Positions 49,358 to 57,965 of a stretch of DNA of 64,000 bases are shown here, one piece after another. The stretch spans positions 49,357 through 113,356 of the forward strand of contig FLQS01000067.1 in NCBI GenBank assembly GCA_900078375.1, in the 5' to 3' direction. A model generated the notes under the pieces. The model searched no databases. It saw only the letters and a list, made by a program, of their open reading frames with translations, and was not told where the DNA came from. This DNA comes from an uncultured Mycobacterium sp. (lineage in GTDB: Bacteria > Actinomycetota > Actinomycetes > Mycobacteriales > Mycobacteriaceae). The position numbers and the translations under genes were made by a program. Positions within the stretch are counted from its first letter, which is position 1. Each line of letters opens with the position of its first letter.

Positions 49358-50308
49358 TTACGGTCGGCGAGCCGAGGACGCCGTCGAGCTCTCCGCCTTG
49401 CGCTGGCTGGTCGGCTTGTCGCTCGGTCGCACGGCGCGTTTGGTCGCGCCCGTCGACCGTATCGGCGCGACCGCTGAACGCGCCGACTGAACTGCCGCAG
49501 ACGACGGCGGACTGGGATCCGGGATGTCCACCGGCCGGTGGTAGGCCTTCTCGATGATCGGTCGGAGGGCGTTGTCCAACGCCGGCGCCAGCGGCCCGGC
49601 CCAGGCGACCAGAGGCAGCGTCTTGGTGGGCACCCACACATAGGTGACATTGCCCGGCTGCCCGTTCACCTCGGGCGTGAAGCGGACGTTATCCGGGTCG
49701 TCGAGGTCGACCTGGCGGTAGTTCGTGTGAATCGAGAACATCCCGACGACGGCATTGGCCACCGCGAGCAGGTTGCGCGGATCGTCCGGCCAGTCCGCCC
49801 ACCCGTCGTATTGCCGAATGACCTCGGTGCCGGTGTAGGCGGTGTCAGGCGGTAACCACACAGTGGTGGTGGTCTCGGTCTTGCCCCGCCGACCCCCGTA
49901 CGCGTTCTCCGGATTGCCGATCGACACCCACGTCAGCCTCGATGGATCCGGAGCGCTCGACGGATCGGCGGCAAACCGGCGCAGATCGGAGTAGACGACC
50001 TGCCCGCCCTGGCTGTGCCCGAACAGGACGATTTGCTCGTCGCTGGGCAGGGCATCGATCGCCTGCACGACTTTCGCCGCGCCCTGGTCGGTGAAGGCGC
50101 CGCCCGGAAACGCGAAATAGTCGACCGGCTGACAGTGGTTGGGCGACTTACACAAGTCGCCCTGCAGCTGCTGCGGCACGAAATGCCAGATGTGCTGCAT
50201 TCCGACGAAGCCGCCCTCGAGCGTGAGAACGGTTGCCGCATTGCCCATTGGTGCCGTCGCGATGAGTGCGGCGCTCATCATCACGGCCAACCCTGCTTTT
50301 TTGAACAT
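49358..50308 (-). CDS. PE-PPE-domain serine hydrolase, secreted
   Basis: The product is 316 residues. ATG 50308 has GGGAGGT five bases upstream and gives a signal peptide (KKAGLAVMMSAALIATAPMG, cleavage near GNAA); an earlier in-frame ATG reads only upstream sequence. The alpha/beta hydrolase PE-PPE domain shows VVQAIDALPSDEQIV, the nucleophile elbow LFGHSQGGQVVY (Gly-x-Ser-x-Gly), WVSIGNPENAYGG and TEVIRQYDGWADWPDDPRNL. The tail is basic and Ser/Ala-rich, like a cell-wall anchor. Such proteins hydrolyse esters or lipids. No PE or PPE head is fused here. Confidence 0.88.
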   Translation of the reverse strand: MFKKAGLAVMMSAALIATAPMGNAATVLTLEGGFVGMQHIWHFVPQQLQGDLCKSPNHCQPVDYFAFPGGAFTDQGAAKVVQAIDALPSDEQIVLFGHSQGGQVVYSDLRRFAADPSSAPDPSRLTWVSIGNPENAYGGRRGKTETTTTVWLPPDTAYTGTEVIRQYDGWADWPDDPRNLLAVANAVVGMFSIHTNYRQVDLDDPDNVRFTPEVNGQPGNVTYVWVPTKTLPLVAWAGPLAPALDNALRPIIEKAYHRPVDIPDPSPPSSAAVQSARSAVAPIRSTGATKRAVRPSDKPTSQRKAESSTASSARRP

Positions 50309-50444
50309 CCCCGACCTCCCCAACGGAAAACGTAGGACCTGGCAACGCGCTACGAGCTGTGTTTGCGGCACTGAGTCGAGGTGACTAGTGCGGCTCCGCC
50401 CGATCGCCTAATTTCTTCTCAACGCGGCAAAGGGAGGTGGGCGA

Positions 50445-51809
50445 GTGGGTTTGTCGCTCGTGGATATTGAGCGGTGGGAACCGTCGGCCATCAACGCGGT
50501 CGCGAGTGCGGCTGACGGGCAGGGCAGGGCCACCAGGATGACCGCCGACCAGCTTGGGGCGATCGTCGACGGCATTCGATGGGATGGCAACGCCGCCGAT
50601 GCGGCGCGTGCCGCGATGTGGCAGACCCGGCAAGAGCTGTATCACCACGCCGACAGCTACCTGACGGTCGCCCAAGCGGCAACCAGAGCAGCCCCGCAAG
50701 TGGCTGCCATCAAGGAGGAGTTGCACGAGATCCAGGACGAGGCGGCGGCCTGGGGCATCACGATCGACACGGTGTCTGGCTCCGTGACGTGGTACATCTT
50801 CGCCGCGCAGTCACTCGCCGAGCAGGAGATGGTGGAAGCGGCGGCCAAGGACATCGCGGCACGGCTGGTGCGGCTGAAACAGCGAGCCGACGAAATCGAT
50901 ACCGAACTCGCCGACGCCATCAGCGACGCCGGCCTTCAGGGCTTGGGTATTGGACCGGATTTTCCGCAGTCGCCGGGATTTGGACCGCGAGCACACCGCC
51001 GTGACAACGAAATCGCCGCCTTCCGTGAGGTTTTCGGGCGCGATCCGGCCACCGCGGCTGACTGGGACACCGCTGCGGCGCTCGATCCACACAGTTACGA
51101 CACCAAGAACGCGGGGGTGCCGCCGCACGTTGTGGTTGGCCGAATACGGCCCGTGCCCGGCCAGGGCGTCGTGCGTGGCAATCTGTTCATCCCCGGCGAC
51201 ACGGCGTGGACGCCGTCCGGTGACAACCTCGGCGACGGAAGGGGTTTCGACCCGTCGGCCGGTCCTGAAGAATCTCGTGTGTCGATATACGTCGACTACG
51301 AGAGCGGGCTCGTCGTCGCCCGGCAGAACCCGTCGGTGATGAACGGCCAGGCGAAGACCGGGACACCGGATGTGCGCGTGAGTCAGAACCCCAATGGCTC
51401 GGTACTGATCGACTACCGCGCAGCCGATCCATTCTCGCCAGGCGGCGAAGAACTCGCGAAGTCCAGCCCATGGAACGTCAACGGCCGACTCGTGATCAAA
51501 CCGACGGATGCCGGACCCATCGTGGGTGGCCGCATTTCCGACTTCCCGGCGATCGAGATCTACAACGATCGCGCAGGCGTGACAACCCCCGTCGCCGGCA
51601 TCATTCCACGCAACATCGGACCCGAAGGGCCGCTCGTCGGGCTGCCGTTTACTCAGCAGATCGGACCTGGGCTGATGGGCGAATTCGCCGATGACGCCTT
51701 AGGGCGTTACGTACCAGCACCCGTCGCCCCCCTGCCGATCGGCACGCTTTACCCGTCGGCCGAACTGGGGCCGATCGACGAACACGTCCGGGTACCGGTC
51801 GGAAAATGA
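50445..51809 (+). CDS. WXG100-like N-terminus fused to an unknown C-terminal domain
   Basis: The product is 454 residues from GTG 50445, preceded by GGGAGGTG. The first ~170 residues are a long helical hairpin with IRWDGNAADAARAAMWQ (Trp-x-Gly) and QELYHHADSYL, which contains a Tyr-x-x-x-Asp pattern. This resembles the WXG/LXG type VII (ESX) export signal. From ~200 the sequence is a beta-rich domain (VVVGRIRPVPGQGVVRGNLF, YVDYESGLVVARQNPS, VLIDYRAADPFSPG), reminiscent of ESX-associated or YwqJ/EndoU-type effector tails but not recognised. The two following small membrane proteins overlap it and each other. No ESX machinery lies in the window. Confidence 0.72.
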   Translation: MGLSLVDIERWEPSAINAVASAADGQGRATRMTADQLGAIVDGIRWDGNAADAARAAMWQTRQELYHHADSYLTVAQAATRAAPQVAAIKEELHEIQDEAAAWGITIDTVSGSVTWYIFAAQSLAEQEMVEAAAKDIAARLVRLKQRADEIDTELADAISDAGLQGLGIGPDFPQSPGFGPRAHRRDNEIAAFREVFGRDPATAADWDTAAALDPHSYDTKNAGVPPHVVVGRIRPVPGQGVVRGNLFIPGDTAWTPSGDNLGDGRGFDPSAGPEESRVSIYVDYESGLVVARQNPSVMNGQAKTGTPDVRVSQNPNGSVLIDYRAADPFSPGGEELAKSSPWNVNGRLVIKPTDAGPIVGGRISDFPAIEIYNDRAGVTTPVAGIIPRNIGPEGPLVGLPFTQQIGPGLMGEFADDALGRYVPAPVAPLPIGTLYPSAELGPIDEHVRVPVGK

Positions 51810-52144
51810 ATCCTAGGATGAGGCCGATGCCAGGCAAAGAATACGGAATCCGAAGCAGGCTGGCCGTTTTCTGGGGCGCTGCTTCCGGTGGCTTCTTTTC
51901 GGCGATGCTGTTCGTGGTTGCGATGGCTTACCGAAGCGCCAGCGCCGACTATTCGCGCATCCCGCCAGTCGGTCTGTTCATCGTGATCGTTATCAGTGGT
52001 CTGATGGTTCTCGGCGGGTCGTGGCTGCTCTTCGTGTCGAGGACGCCAGGACGTACTTTTGGCGTCACGGTGATCATCTGCGCGCTGTCCCCGTGGATTG
52101 TGTTCGGCACCGTCGCGATTCAGTCCTGGCTGTGGAGGCTGTGA
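51806..52144 (+). CDS. Small integral membrane protein (three TM helices)
   Basis: The product is 112 residues, with an ATG overlapping the previous TGA. Hydrophobic segments at about 20-42 (VFWGAASGGFFSAMLFVVAM), 54-76 (VGLFIVIVISGLMVLGGSWL) and 85-108 (GVTVIICALSPWIVFGTV). No recognisable family. It is translationally linked to the WXG-type gene, so it is a candidate immunity or export partner. Confidence 0.7.
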   Translation: MNPRMRPMPGKEYGIRSRLAVFWGAASGGFFSAMLFVVAMAYRSASADYSRIPPVGLFIVIVISGLMVLGGSWLLFVSRTPGRTFGVTVIICALSPWIVFGTVAIQSWLWRL

Positions 52145-52440
52145 TGTCGTGGGAATCTGAGTACGCCCGAGATCCCGGATGGCCACCGGCGTCGCCGCCA
52201 CCCCCGCTTGCGCCGTTGTTGGCCGGATTCGTCCTCGGTCTGGTGGTGATGACGGCCACGCCGTTCGTCTACTACTGGATGGTCATGCCGCTCTTACCGC
52301 TTGTTCTCGCCGGCGTGTTCGCCCTGCTCTCGATCGCCCTCACCCCACTGCGGCATGTCGCGGAGGGTCTGTTTGCGGCGACGTTGTTCGGCGTTGTCTT
52401 CGTGCTCATCGCGTTCGCCGGTCTGGCCGCCTCGGGATGA
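52144..52440 (+). CDS. Small integral membrane protein (two or three TM helices)
   Basis: The product is 98 residues from ATG 52144 (GTG 52141 possible), with GGAGGC just upstream. The N-terminus is polar and Pro-rich (DPGWPPASPPPPL), followed by hydrophobic spans LLAGFVLGLVVMTATPFVYY, MPLLPLVLAGVFALLSIALT and LFAATLFGVVFVLIAFAGLA. It is the third gene of the WXG-type operon. No family is recognised. Confidence 0.68.
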   Translation: MSWESEYARDPGWPPASPPPPLAPLLAGFVLGLVVMTATPFVYYWMVMPLLPLVLAGVFALLSIALTPLRHVAEGLFAATLFGVVFVLIAFAGLAASG

Positions 52441-52451
52441 GCGCGTCTCGA

Positions 52452-52457
52452 TAGGCT
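52452..52457 (+). promoter_or_regulatory. -10 element TAGGCT of dapB (leaderless)
   Basis: TAGGCT ends six bases before the ATG at 52464. There is no Shine-Dalgarno before the ATG. Confidence 0.5.
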
Positions 52458-52463
52458 GCATCC

Positions 52464-53198
52464 ATGCGAGTTGCGGTCCTGGGAGCCAGAGGCAAAGTCG
52501 GAACCACCATGTGCGAGGCGGTGCGCGCCGCTGATGATCTGACCCTGAGCGCCGAGGTGGACGCCGGTGACGCGTTGTCGTTGTTGACCGATAGCGACAC
52601 CGAAGTGGTCATCGACTTTACCCACCCCGATGTGGTGATGGACAACCTGAAGTTCCTCGTCGACAACGGAATCCACGCCGTCGTCGGCACCACCGGTTTC
52701 ACCGACGAGCGCATCGACACGGTTCGTTCATGGCTGGTCGGCAACCCGGGCTCCGCTGTGCTCATCGCGCCCAACTTCGCGATCGGTGCCGTGCTGTCGA
52801 TGCACTTCGCGCAGAAGGCGGCGCCCTATTTCGAATCGGTGGAAGTCATCGAACTGCACCACCCGCACAAGGCTGACGCACCGTCGGGCACCGCGACGCG
52901 CACTGCGCGGCTGATCGCCGAGGCGCGAAAAGGCTTGCCGCCCAACCCCGATGCCACCAGCACCGGGATCGAAGGGGCGCGCGGCGCCGACGTCGACGGC
53001 GTTCCGGTCCACTCCATTCGGCTCACCGGCCTAGTCGCCCACCAGGAGGTACTTTTCGGCACCCTCGGCGAGACGCTGACCATCCGGCACGACAGCCTGG
53101 ACCGCACGTCGTTCGTTCCCGGTGTCCTTCTCGCCGTCCGCCAGGTCGCGACCCGGCCTGGGCTCACCATCGGAATCGAACCGCTGCTCGACCTGTGA
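52464..53198 (+). CDS. dapB: 4-hydroxy-tetrahydrodipicolinate reductase
   Basis: The product is 244 residues. VLGARGKVGTTMCEAV (Rossmann), VIDFTHPDVVMDNLKFLVD, VVGTTGFTDERIDT, VEVIELHHPHKADAPSGTAT (substrate-binding His/Lys motif) and the C-terminal GVLLAVRQVATRPGLTIGIE are diagnostic. It reduces the DapA product with NAD(P)H in lysine and meso-DAP synthesis. dapA is at 60402 in this window. The promoter looks leaderless and the gene runs into the next by a GTGA overlap. Confidence 0.97.
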   Translation: MRVAVLGARGKVGTTMCEAVRAADDLTLSAEVDAGDALSLLTDSDTEVVIDFTHPDVVMDNLKFLVDNGIHAVVGTTGFTDERIDTVRSWLVGNPGSAVLIAPNFAIGAVLSMHFAQKAAPYFESVEVIELHHPHKADAPSGTATRTARLIAEARKGLPPNPDATSTGIEGARGADVDGVPVHSIRLTGLVAHQEVLFGTLGETLTIRHDSLDRTSFVPGVLLAVRQVATRPGLTIGIEPLLDL

Positions 53199-53656
53199 AC
53201 CCCGCGCTGCGCATCCAGCTGCTGATCGGCCTCATGTGTGCGGCCATGGTGGTGTACTTCGTGCTGCTGGGCCGCACCGGGGTCACCCTCATCGGCACTG
53301 GCACACCGGTCGCGGTCGCGCTGGGCATCGGGGTGCTGATCCTGCCGGTCGTCGGGGCGTGGGCGATGGTCGCCACGTTGCGGGCCGGGTTCGCCCATCA
53401 GCGGCTGGCCCGGCTTGCCGTCGAAAGCGGGATGGAACTCGACGTGAGTGACCTGCCGCGGGCACCGTCGGGACGTATCGACCGCGACGCCGCCGACGCC
53501 CTGTTCAACACCGTGCGGTCCGAACTGGAAGCCGATCCGGACAACTGGCTGCGGTGGTATCGGCTGGCCCGGGCCTACGACTACGCCGGGGATCGCGGTC
53601 GTGCCCGCGAGACGATGCGCAAAGCTGTTGCCATGCAGGCAGGACAAAAGCGATGA
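53195..53656 (+). CDS. Membrane-anchored TPR-like protein (Rv2772c-like)
   Basis: The product is 153 residues from a GTG overlapping the dapB stop. Two transmembrane helices (IQLLIGLMCAAMVVYFVLLG, VAVALGIGVLILPVVGAWAM) are followed by a soluble helical tail that ends in a TPR-like unit (DNWLRWYRLARAYDYAGDRG). The position after dapB matches Rv2772c of M. tuberculosis, whose function is unknown. Confidence 0.85.
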   Translation: MNPALRIQLLIGLMCAAMVVYFVLLGRTGVTLIGTGTPVAVALGIGVLILPVVGAWAMVATLRAGFAHQRLARLAVESGMELDVSDLPRAPSGRIDRDAADALFNTVRSELEADPDNWLRWYRLARAYDYAGDRGRARETMRKAVAMQAGQKR

Positions 53657-54108
53657 AACGCCTCTTGATCGTGCATCACACGCCGTCTCCGCACTGCCAC
53701 GAGATGTTCGAGGCGGTGCTTTCCGGAGCTACCGACCCCGAGATTGAGGGTGTCAAGGTCGTGCGCAGGCCGGCGCTCACCTGCTCGTCGGCCGACATGC
53801 TCGAAGCCGACGGCTACCTGCTGGGCACGCCGGCCAACCTCGGCTACATCAGCGGCGCGTTGAAGCACGCCTTCGACCAGTCCTACTACCAGCTACTGGA
53901 CTCCACCCGCGGCCGGCCGTTCGGTGTCTATCTGCACGGCAACGAAGGCATCGAGGGAGCTGAGCGTGCCCTCGACGGCATCACTGCCGGTCTCGGCTGG
54001 GTGCGGGCCGCGGACAACGTCGTGGTGATGGGCAAGCCGACCAAGGCCGATGTCGAGGCATGCTGGAACCTTGGTGCCACCCTCGCGGCGACATTGATGG
54101 CGCAGTGA
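53653..54108 (+). CDS. Flavodoxin-like NADPH-dependent FMN reductase (Rv2771c-like)
   Basis: The product is 151 residues. KRLLIVHHTPSPHCHEMFEA is the phosphate loop strand of the flavodoxin fold (T-x-S-x-x-T type position), YLLGTPANLGYISGALKHAF is the FMN-binding loop, and GRPFGVYLHGNEGIEGAERA follows. It probably binds FMN as an NAD(P)H-quinone or flavin reductase. The ATG overlaps the preceding TGA (ATGA). Homologue Rv2771c is in the same order in M. tuberculosis. Confidence 0.85.
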   Translation: MKRLLIVHHTPSPHCHEMFEAVLSGATDPEIEGVKVVRRPALTCSSADMLEADGYLLGTPANLGYISGALKHAFDQSYYQLLDSTRGRPFGVYLHGNEGIEGAERALDGITAGLGWVRAADNVVVMGKPTKADVEACWNLGATLAATLMAQ

Positions 54109-54155
54109 CCCTCAACACGGCTGGGTGGCAGGGAAAGTCCAGTCTCCGTTGAGGG
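54109..54155 (+). terminator. Hairpin after the dapB operon
   Basis: CCCTCAAC (54109-54116) and GTTGAGGG (54148-54155) form an eight-base inverted repeat with a 31-base loop starting right after the stop codon. There is no T-run. A Rho-dependent or processing hairpin is possible. Confidence 0.4.
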
Positions 54156-54234
54156 CCGAAATCCGTCATTCCGCCTGCGGTCGGCCCTAACGTCAGTGCG
54201 AACGACAACCGCGTTCCGAACGAAATGAGGCGCT

Positions 54235-54702
54235 ATGGGCATCGCTGATATCGCGCTGGGAGCCGCGCCGATCGCCGGCGGAGCGCTGCTGGGTGTCGCC
54301 GCCGGCAGCCTGAGGGGCCCCGACGTCCGGGGCGCGATCAAGGACGACATCGAGCTGCTCGACAAGATCCCCGAGGAGAACGTCGAACTGCGCGCGGCGC
54401 TGCGCAAGAGCATCGACGAGCGCATCGTCGACCTCATCACCGCCACCGAGAAGACCCGCGAACTGCGCGAGATCGCCGCTTCCTACAAGGGCAACTGGCG
54501 CGACATCGTGGTCTTCGTCTGCGCCGTTTTGTTCACCATCGTGTGGTGGAACGTGCCGCACAGCCGCAGCAACTGGCTGGTGATGTTCGTCTTCCTGATC
54601 GTGCTGTCCGGAGTCGTCGCGCTGTACGCCTCGCGCGGCGTGATCCGCGCGCTGGGCAGCATCCGCAAGCACCGCCACGAGGAGCCCAGCTCAGGCAGTT
54701 AG
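54235..54702 (+). CDS. Membrane protein of unknown function
   Basis: The product is 155 residues; GAGG stands five bases before the ATG. N-terminal hydrophobic stretch LGAAPIAGGALLGVAAG, a charged helical middle (DDIELLDKIPEENVELRAAL), and two close C-terminal transmembrane spans (VVFVCAVLFTIVWWNV, WLVMFVFLIVLSGVVALYA). It ends with RKHRHEEPSSGS. It overlaps the convergent hydrolase by 12 bases. A transcriptional hairpin separates it from Rv2771c-like. No family recognised. Confidence 0.75.
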   Translation: MGIADIALGAAPIAGGALLGVAAGSLRGPDVRGAIKDDIELLDKIPEENVELRAALRKSIDERIVDLITATEKTRELREIAASYKGNWRDIVVFVCAVLFTIVWWNVPHSRSNWLVMFVFLIVLSGVVALYASRGVIRALGSIRKHRHEEPSSGS

Positions 54703-55431
54703 GTGAGCCCCGAAGAAGTCCTTCATCGCGTCCCAATGCCGCCCAGCAGCGGCCTCGTCATACGGCGCGTTGTCGGGCACCGCGAAACCGTGCAGCGCGG
54801 GATACCACTCGATGGTGTGCTCGACCCCGGCGTCGGTCAGTGCCTTGTCCAGGGTTTCGGCGTGGGCGGCCGTGAACGACGCGTCGTCCTGAGCGCCGCC
54901 GATGTAGACCGCCGCGCTGATCTTGTCGGCCAGCAGATGCGGGCTGCCCGGATCCTCGGAGGCCAGGCCCCCGCCGTGGAACGACATCGCCGCCGCGATC
55001 CGCTCGGGCACTCGGCCGGCGACCGTCAGCGAGGTGCGGCCGCCCATGCAGTATCCGGTGGTGCCGAACGTCTCACCTGTAACGTCGGGCCGTGCCGCCA
55101 GGTAGTCGAAGAACGCCCGCGCGTCGGTAGCCATCGCGTCCGGCGTGACACTGCCGATCATCGAGAACAGCCGCTGCCGCTCGGCCTTGTCGGTGAACAC
55201 GGTCGCCATGTCGAACGGTGCCCAGTCACCACTGCGGTAGTACACGTCGGGCACCAGCACCACGTACCCCAGGCCGGCCAACTGCACCGCCATGTCGACG
55301 AACGTCGCACGGGTACCGCCGGCATCGGGGTACATGACCACCGCGGGCCAGGGGCCCGGCCCGTCGGGAACGGCCAGGGTGACGGGACAGGTGCCATCGG
55401 GCGTGGTCACGGCGTCGGTGATGGTCGGCAT
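54691..55431 (-). CDS. Dienelactone hydrolase family protein
   Basis: The product is 246 residues from ATG 55431; a further upstream start would only add a basic tail into the thyA promoter region. FGTTGYCMGGRTSLTVAGR carries the Cys nucleophile (Gly-x-Cys-x-Gly), IGGAQDDASFTAAH the Asp, and LHGFAVPDN the His of the DLH triad. It hydrolyses lactones or esters of unknown identity. It corresponds to Rv2765 next to thyA and is divergent from thyA. Confidence 0.9.
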   Translation of the reverse strand: MPTITDAVTTPDGTCPVTLAVPDGPGPWPAVVMYPDAGGTRATFVDMAVQLAGLGYVVLVPDVYYRSGDWAPFDMATVFTDKAERQRLFSMIGSVTPDAMATDARAFFDYLAARPDVTGETFGTTGYCMGGRTSLTVAGRVPERIAAAMSFHGGGLASEDPGSPHLLADKISAAVYIGGAQDDASFTAAHAETLDKALTDAGVEHTIEWYPALHGFAVPDNAPYDEAAAGRHWDAMKDFFGAHLTA

Positions 55432-55461
55432 GGCATCCGTTCTACTCCTGCGCCGTGGACG

Positions 55462-55467
55462 TAAGCT
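55462..55467 (+). promoter_or_regulatory. -10 element TAAGCT of thyA (leaderless)
   Basis: TAAGCT ends seven bases before GTG 55475, so the mRNA should start at the codon itself. It lies in the 43-base gap to the divergent hydrolase. Confidence 0.5.
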
Positions 55468-55474
55468 GAGCGGC

Positions 55475-56275
55475 GTGCCGATCGCCACGCCTTACGAAGA
55501 TCTGCTGCGACTTGTGCTCGAGCAGGGCACGCCGAAATCCGATCGCACCGGCACCGGCACCCGCAGCCTGTTCGGGCATCAGCTGCGCTACGACCTGTCC
55601 GTCGGCTTCCCGTTGATCACCACCAAGAAGGTGCATCTGAAGTCGATCGTCTACGAGCTGCTGTGGTTCCTGCGCGGCGACTCCAACGTCGCCTGGCTGC
55701 AGCAGCACGGGGTGAGCATCTGGGACGAATGGGCTTCTCCCACCGGCGATCTCGGACCGGTCTACGGCGTCCAGTGGCGATCCTGGCCGACGCCGTCGGG
55801 CGAGCACATCGACCAGATCAGCGCCGCGCTGCACCTGCTGCGCACCGACCCGGACAGCCGCCGGATCATCGTCTCCGCGTGGAATGTCGGCGAAATCCCG
55901 CAGATGGCGCTGGCCCCGTGCCACGCGTTGTTCCAGTTCTACGTGGCCGACGGACGACTCAGTTGCCAGCTCTACCAGCGCAGTGCCGACCTGTTCCTGG
56001 GCGTGCCGTTCAACATCGCCAGTTACGCGCTGCTGACCCATATGATGGCCGCCCAGGCCGGGCTCGACGTGGGGGAGTTCGTCTGGACCGGTGGTGACTG
56101 CCACATCTACGACAACCACGTCGAGCAGGTCACCGAGCAGCTCAGCCGTGACCCGCGCCCGTACCCCGAACTTGTTCTTGCTCAGCGTGATTCGATCTTC
56201 GACTACGTGTACGAGGACTTCGAAATCCGCAACTATGATCCACATCCGGCCATCAAAGCGCCGGTTGCCGTATGA
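55475..56275 (+). CDS. thyA: Thymidylate synthase ThyA
   Basis: The product is 266 residues. PYEDLLRLVLEQGTPKSDRT, GFPLITTKKVHLKSIVYELL, WDEWASPTGDLGPVYGVQWR, the catalytic Cys in LAPCHALFQFYV, and LYQRSADLFLGVPFNIASYA are invariant ThyA motifs. It methylates dUMP with methylene-THF, producing DHF. dfrA, which recycles DHF, follows with an ATGA overlap. The genome also has flavin-dependent thyX (59596), so two dTMP routes coexist. Confidence 0.98.
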   Translation: MPIATPYEDLLRLVLEQGTPKSDRTGTGTRSLFGHQLRYDLSVGFPLITTKKVHLKSIVYELLWFLRGDSNVAWLQQHGVSIWDEWASPTGDLGPVYGVQWRSWPTPSGEHIDQISAALHLLRTDPDSRRIIVSAWNVGEIPQMALAPCHALFQFYVADGRLSCQLYQRSADLFLGVPFNIASYALLTHMMAAQAGLDVGEFVWTGGDCHIYDNHVEQVTEQLSRDPRPYPELVLAQRDSIFDYVYEDFEIRNYDPHPAIKAPVAV

Positions 56276-56751
56276 GTGTTGGCCTGATCTGGGCGCAGTC
56301 GACCTCGGGTGTCATCGGCCGCAACGGCGGCATCCCGTGGCGCGTGCCTGAGGACTTGGCGCGCTTCAAGGACCTCACGATGGGTCAGACCGTCGTGATG
56401 GGTCGGCGCACCTGGGAGTCGCTGCCGGCGCCGGTGCGGCCACTGCCGGGGCGAAAAAATGTCGTACTCACCCGGCAAGCTGACTACATGGCTGACGGAG
56501 CGACCGTGGTGGGCGACATCGGCGCGTTGACCGATGACAACGCGTGGGTGATCGGCGGGGCGGAGATCTACCACCTCGCCCTTCCCATGGCGACCCGCTG
56601 CGAGGTGACCGAGGTGGAGATCGACCTGCGTCTCGAGGACGACGACGCCCTGGCCCCGCTGCTCGACGAATCCTGGGTCGGCACGTCTGGCCCGTGGCAG
56701 GACAGTCGTTCCGGGCTGCGCTACCGATTCCACAGCTACCTGCGAGCATGA
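56272..56751 (+). CDS. dfrA: Dihydrofolate reductase
   Basis: The product is 159 residues, as in M. tuberculosis DfrA. VGLIWAQSTSGVIGRNGGIP, PWRVPEDLARFKDLTMGQTV, VMGRRTWESLP and AWVIGGAEIYHLALP are the folate and NADPH motifs. It regenerates THF from the DHF made by ThyA, and overlaps thyA as a two-gene unit. It is the target of trimethoprim-type drugs. The next gene overlaps it in turn. Confidence 0.98.
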   Translation: MSVGLIWAQSTSGVIGRNGGIPWRVPEDLARFKDLTMGQTVVMGRRTWESLPAPVRPLPGRKNVVLTRQADYMADGATVVGDIGALTDDNAWVIGGAEIYHLALPMATRCEVTEVEIDLRLEDDDALAPLLDESWVGTSGPWQDSRSGLRYRFHSYLRA

Positions 56752-57956
56752 ACCGGCTGTCCGCCGATCAGGCCCGCCGCGTTGCCGTTTCGGCACAGGG
56801 TCTGGCCGAACCCAGGCCCCGCGGGGCCGTCACCCGCGCGCACCTGCGCCGGCTGATCAGCCGCATCCAGGTGCTGCAACTCGACTCGGTGTCGGTCGCG
56901 GTGCGCGCCCACTACGCACCGGTGTTCAGCAGGCTGGGCCCCTACGACCGCGACGTGCTCGACGGTGCGGCGTGGAGCCACAGCGCCCGCTCGCCGCGGC
57001 TGCTGGTCGAGTACTGGGCGCACGAGGCCGCACTGATGGCCGTCGAAGATTGGCCGCTGTTGCGTTGGCGCATGCGGGAATACACCCACGGCCGCTGGGG
57101 CACCGAGATCGTCAGGAAGAACCCGCAATTGGCCGAGAACATTCTGGCCACCGTCGCCGAACACGGCCCGAGCACCGCGGGTCAGATCGAGGCGCACATG
57201 GAATCCGAGCCGCGTGGGCGCAAGGGCCCGTGGTGGGACCGCAGTGACACCAAGTGGGTGGCCGAGGCGCTGTTCGCCTCCGGGGCGCTGACGACTGCCA
57301 CCCGGGTCGGCTTCGCCCGGCACTACGACCTCGCCGAGAACGTGCTGCCACCGGACGTGCTGGCCCGCCAGGTCGACGACGACGAGGCTCTTCGTGAGCT
57401 GACCCTGCGGGCGGCCACCGCGCTGGGCGTGGGCACCGAGGCCGATATCCGCGACTACTTCCGGCTGCGCTCCGAGCAGGTCAAGCCGGCCATCGCCGAG
57501 CTGGTCGGGACAGGCGAGCTGGAGCGCGTCGAGGTGACCGGTTGGTCGGCGCCGGCCTACCTGTCAGCCGGGGTGACGGTGCCGCGGGTGGATCGCGGCA
57601 CCGCGCTGCTGTGCCCGTTCGATCCGCTGATCTTCTTCCGTCCGCGGGTGGAGCGCCTGTTCGAATTCCATTACCGCATCGAGATTTACACGCCGCAACC
57701 CAAGCGTCAGTTCGGGTATTACGTGTGGCCGTTCCTGCTCGACGGGCGGCTGGTCGGGCGCGTCGATCTCAAGGCCGAGCGGACCAGTGATGCGCTGAAC
57801 GTGGTCGGGGCGTTCGTCGAGCCGGGCCAGGATCCGGCTGTGGTCGCGCCGCGGCTGGCCGCCGAACTTCAGGCGATGGCGTCCTGGCTGGGGCTCGGCG
57901 GCGTCACGGTCGGCCGGCGGGGTGAGCTGGCTCCCCAGCTGCGCAAGGCGGTGTGA
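56748..57956 (+). CDS. AlkX/YcaQ-type interstrand-crosslink DNA glycosylase (winged-helix HTH_42)
   Basis: The product is 402 residues. The HTH_42/YcaQ family shows RRLISRIQVLQLDSVSV, with the catalytic Gln-x-Asp (QLD) of E. coli YcaQ/AlkX, rather than the Gln-x-Gln of the Streptomyces AlkZ type. RAHYAPVFSRLGPYDRDVLD, YWAHEAALMAVEDWPLLRWR and LCPFDPLIFFRPRVERLFEF are conserved. It should unhook DNA interstrand crosslinks. It overlaps dfrA by four bases and ends before the convergent acyl-CoA ligase. The target lesion range is inferred from the motif only. Confidence 0.85.
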   Translation: MNRLSADQARRVAVSAQGLAEPRPRGAVTRAHLRRLISRIQVLQLDSVSVAVRAHYAPVFSRLGPYDRDVLDGAAWSHSARSPRLLVEYWAHEAALMAVEDWPLLRWRMREYTHGRWGTEIVRKNPQLAENILATVAEHGPSTAGQIEAHMESEPRGRKGPWWDRSDTKWVAEALFASGALTTATRVGFARHYDLAENVLPPDVLARQVDDDEALRELTLRAATALGVGTEADIRDYFRLRSEQVKPAIAELVGTGELERVEVTGWSAPAYLSAGVTVPRVDRGTALLCPFDPLIFFRPRVERLFEFHYRIEIYTPQPKRQFGYYVWPFLLDGRLVGRVDLKAERTSDALNVVGAFVEPGQDPAVVAPRLAAELQAMASWLGLGGVTVGRRGELAPQLRKAV

Positions 57957-57965
57957 GCGATTCCG

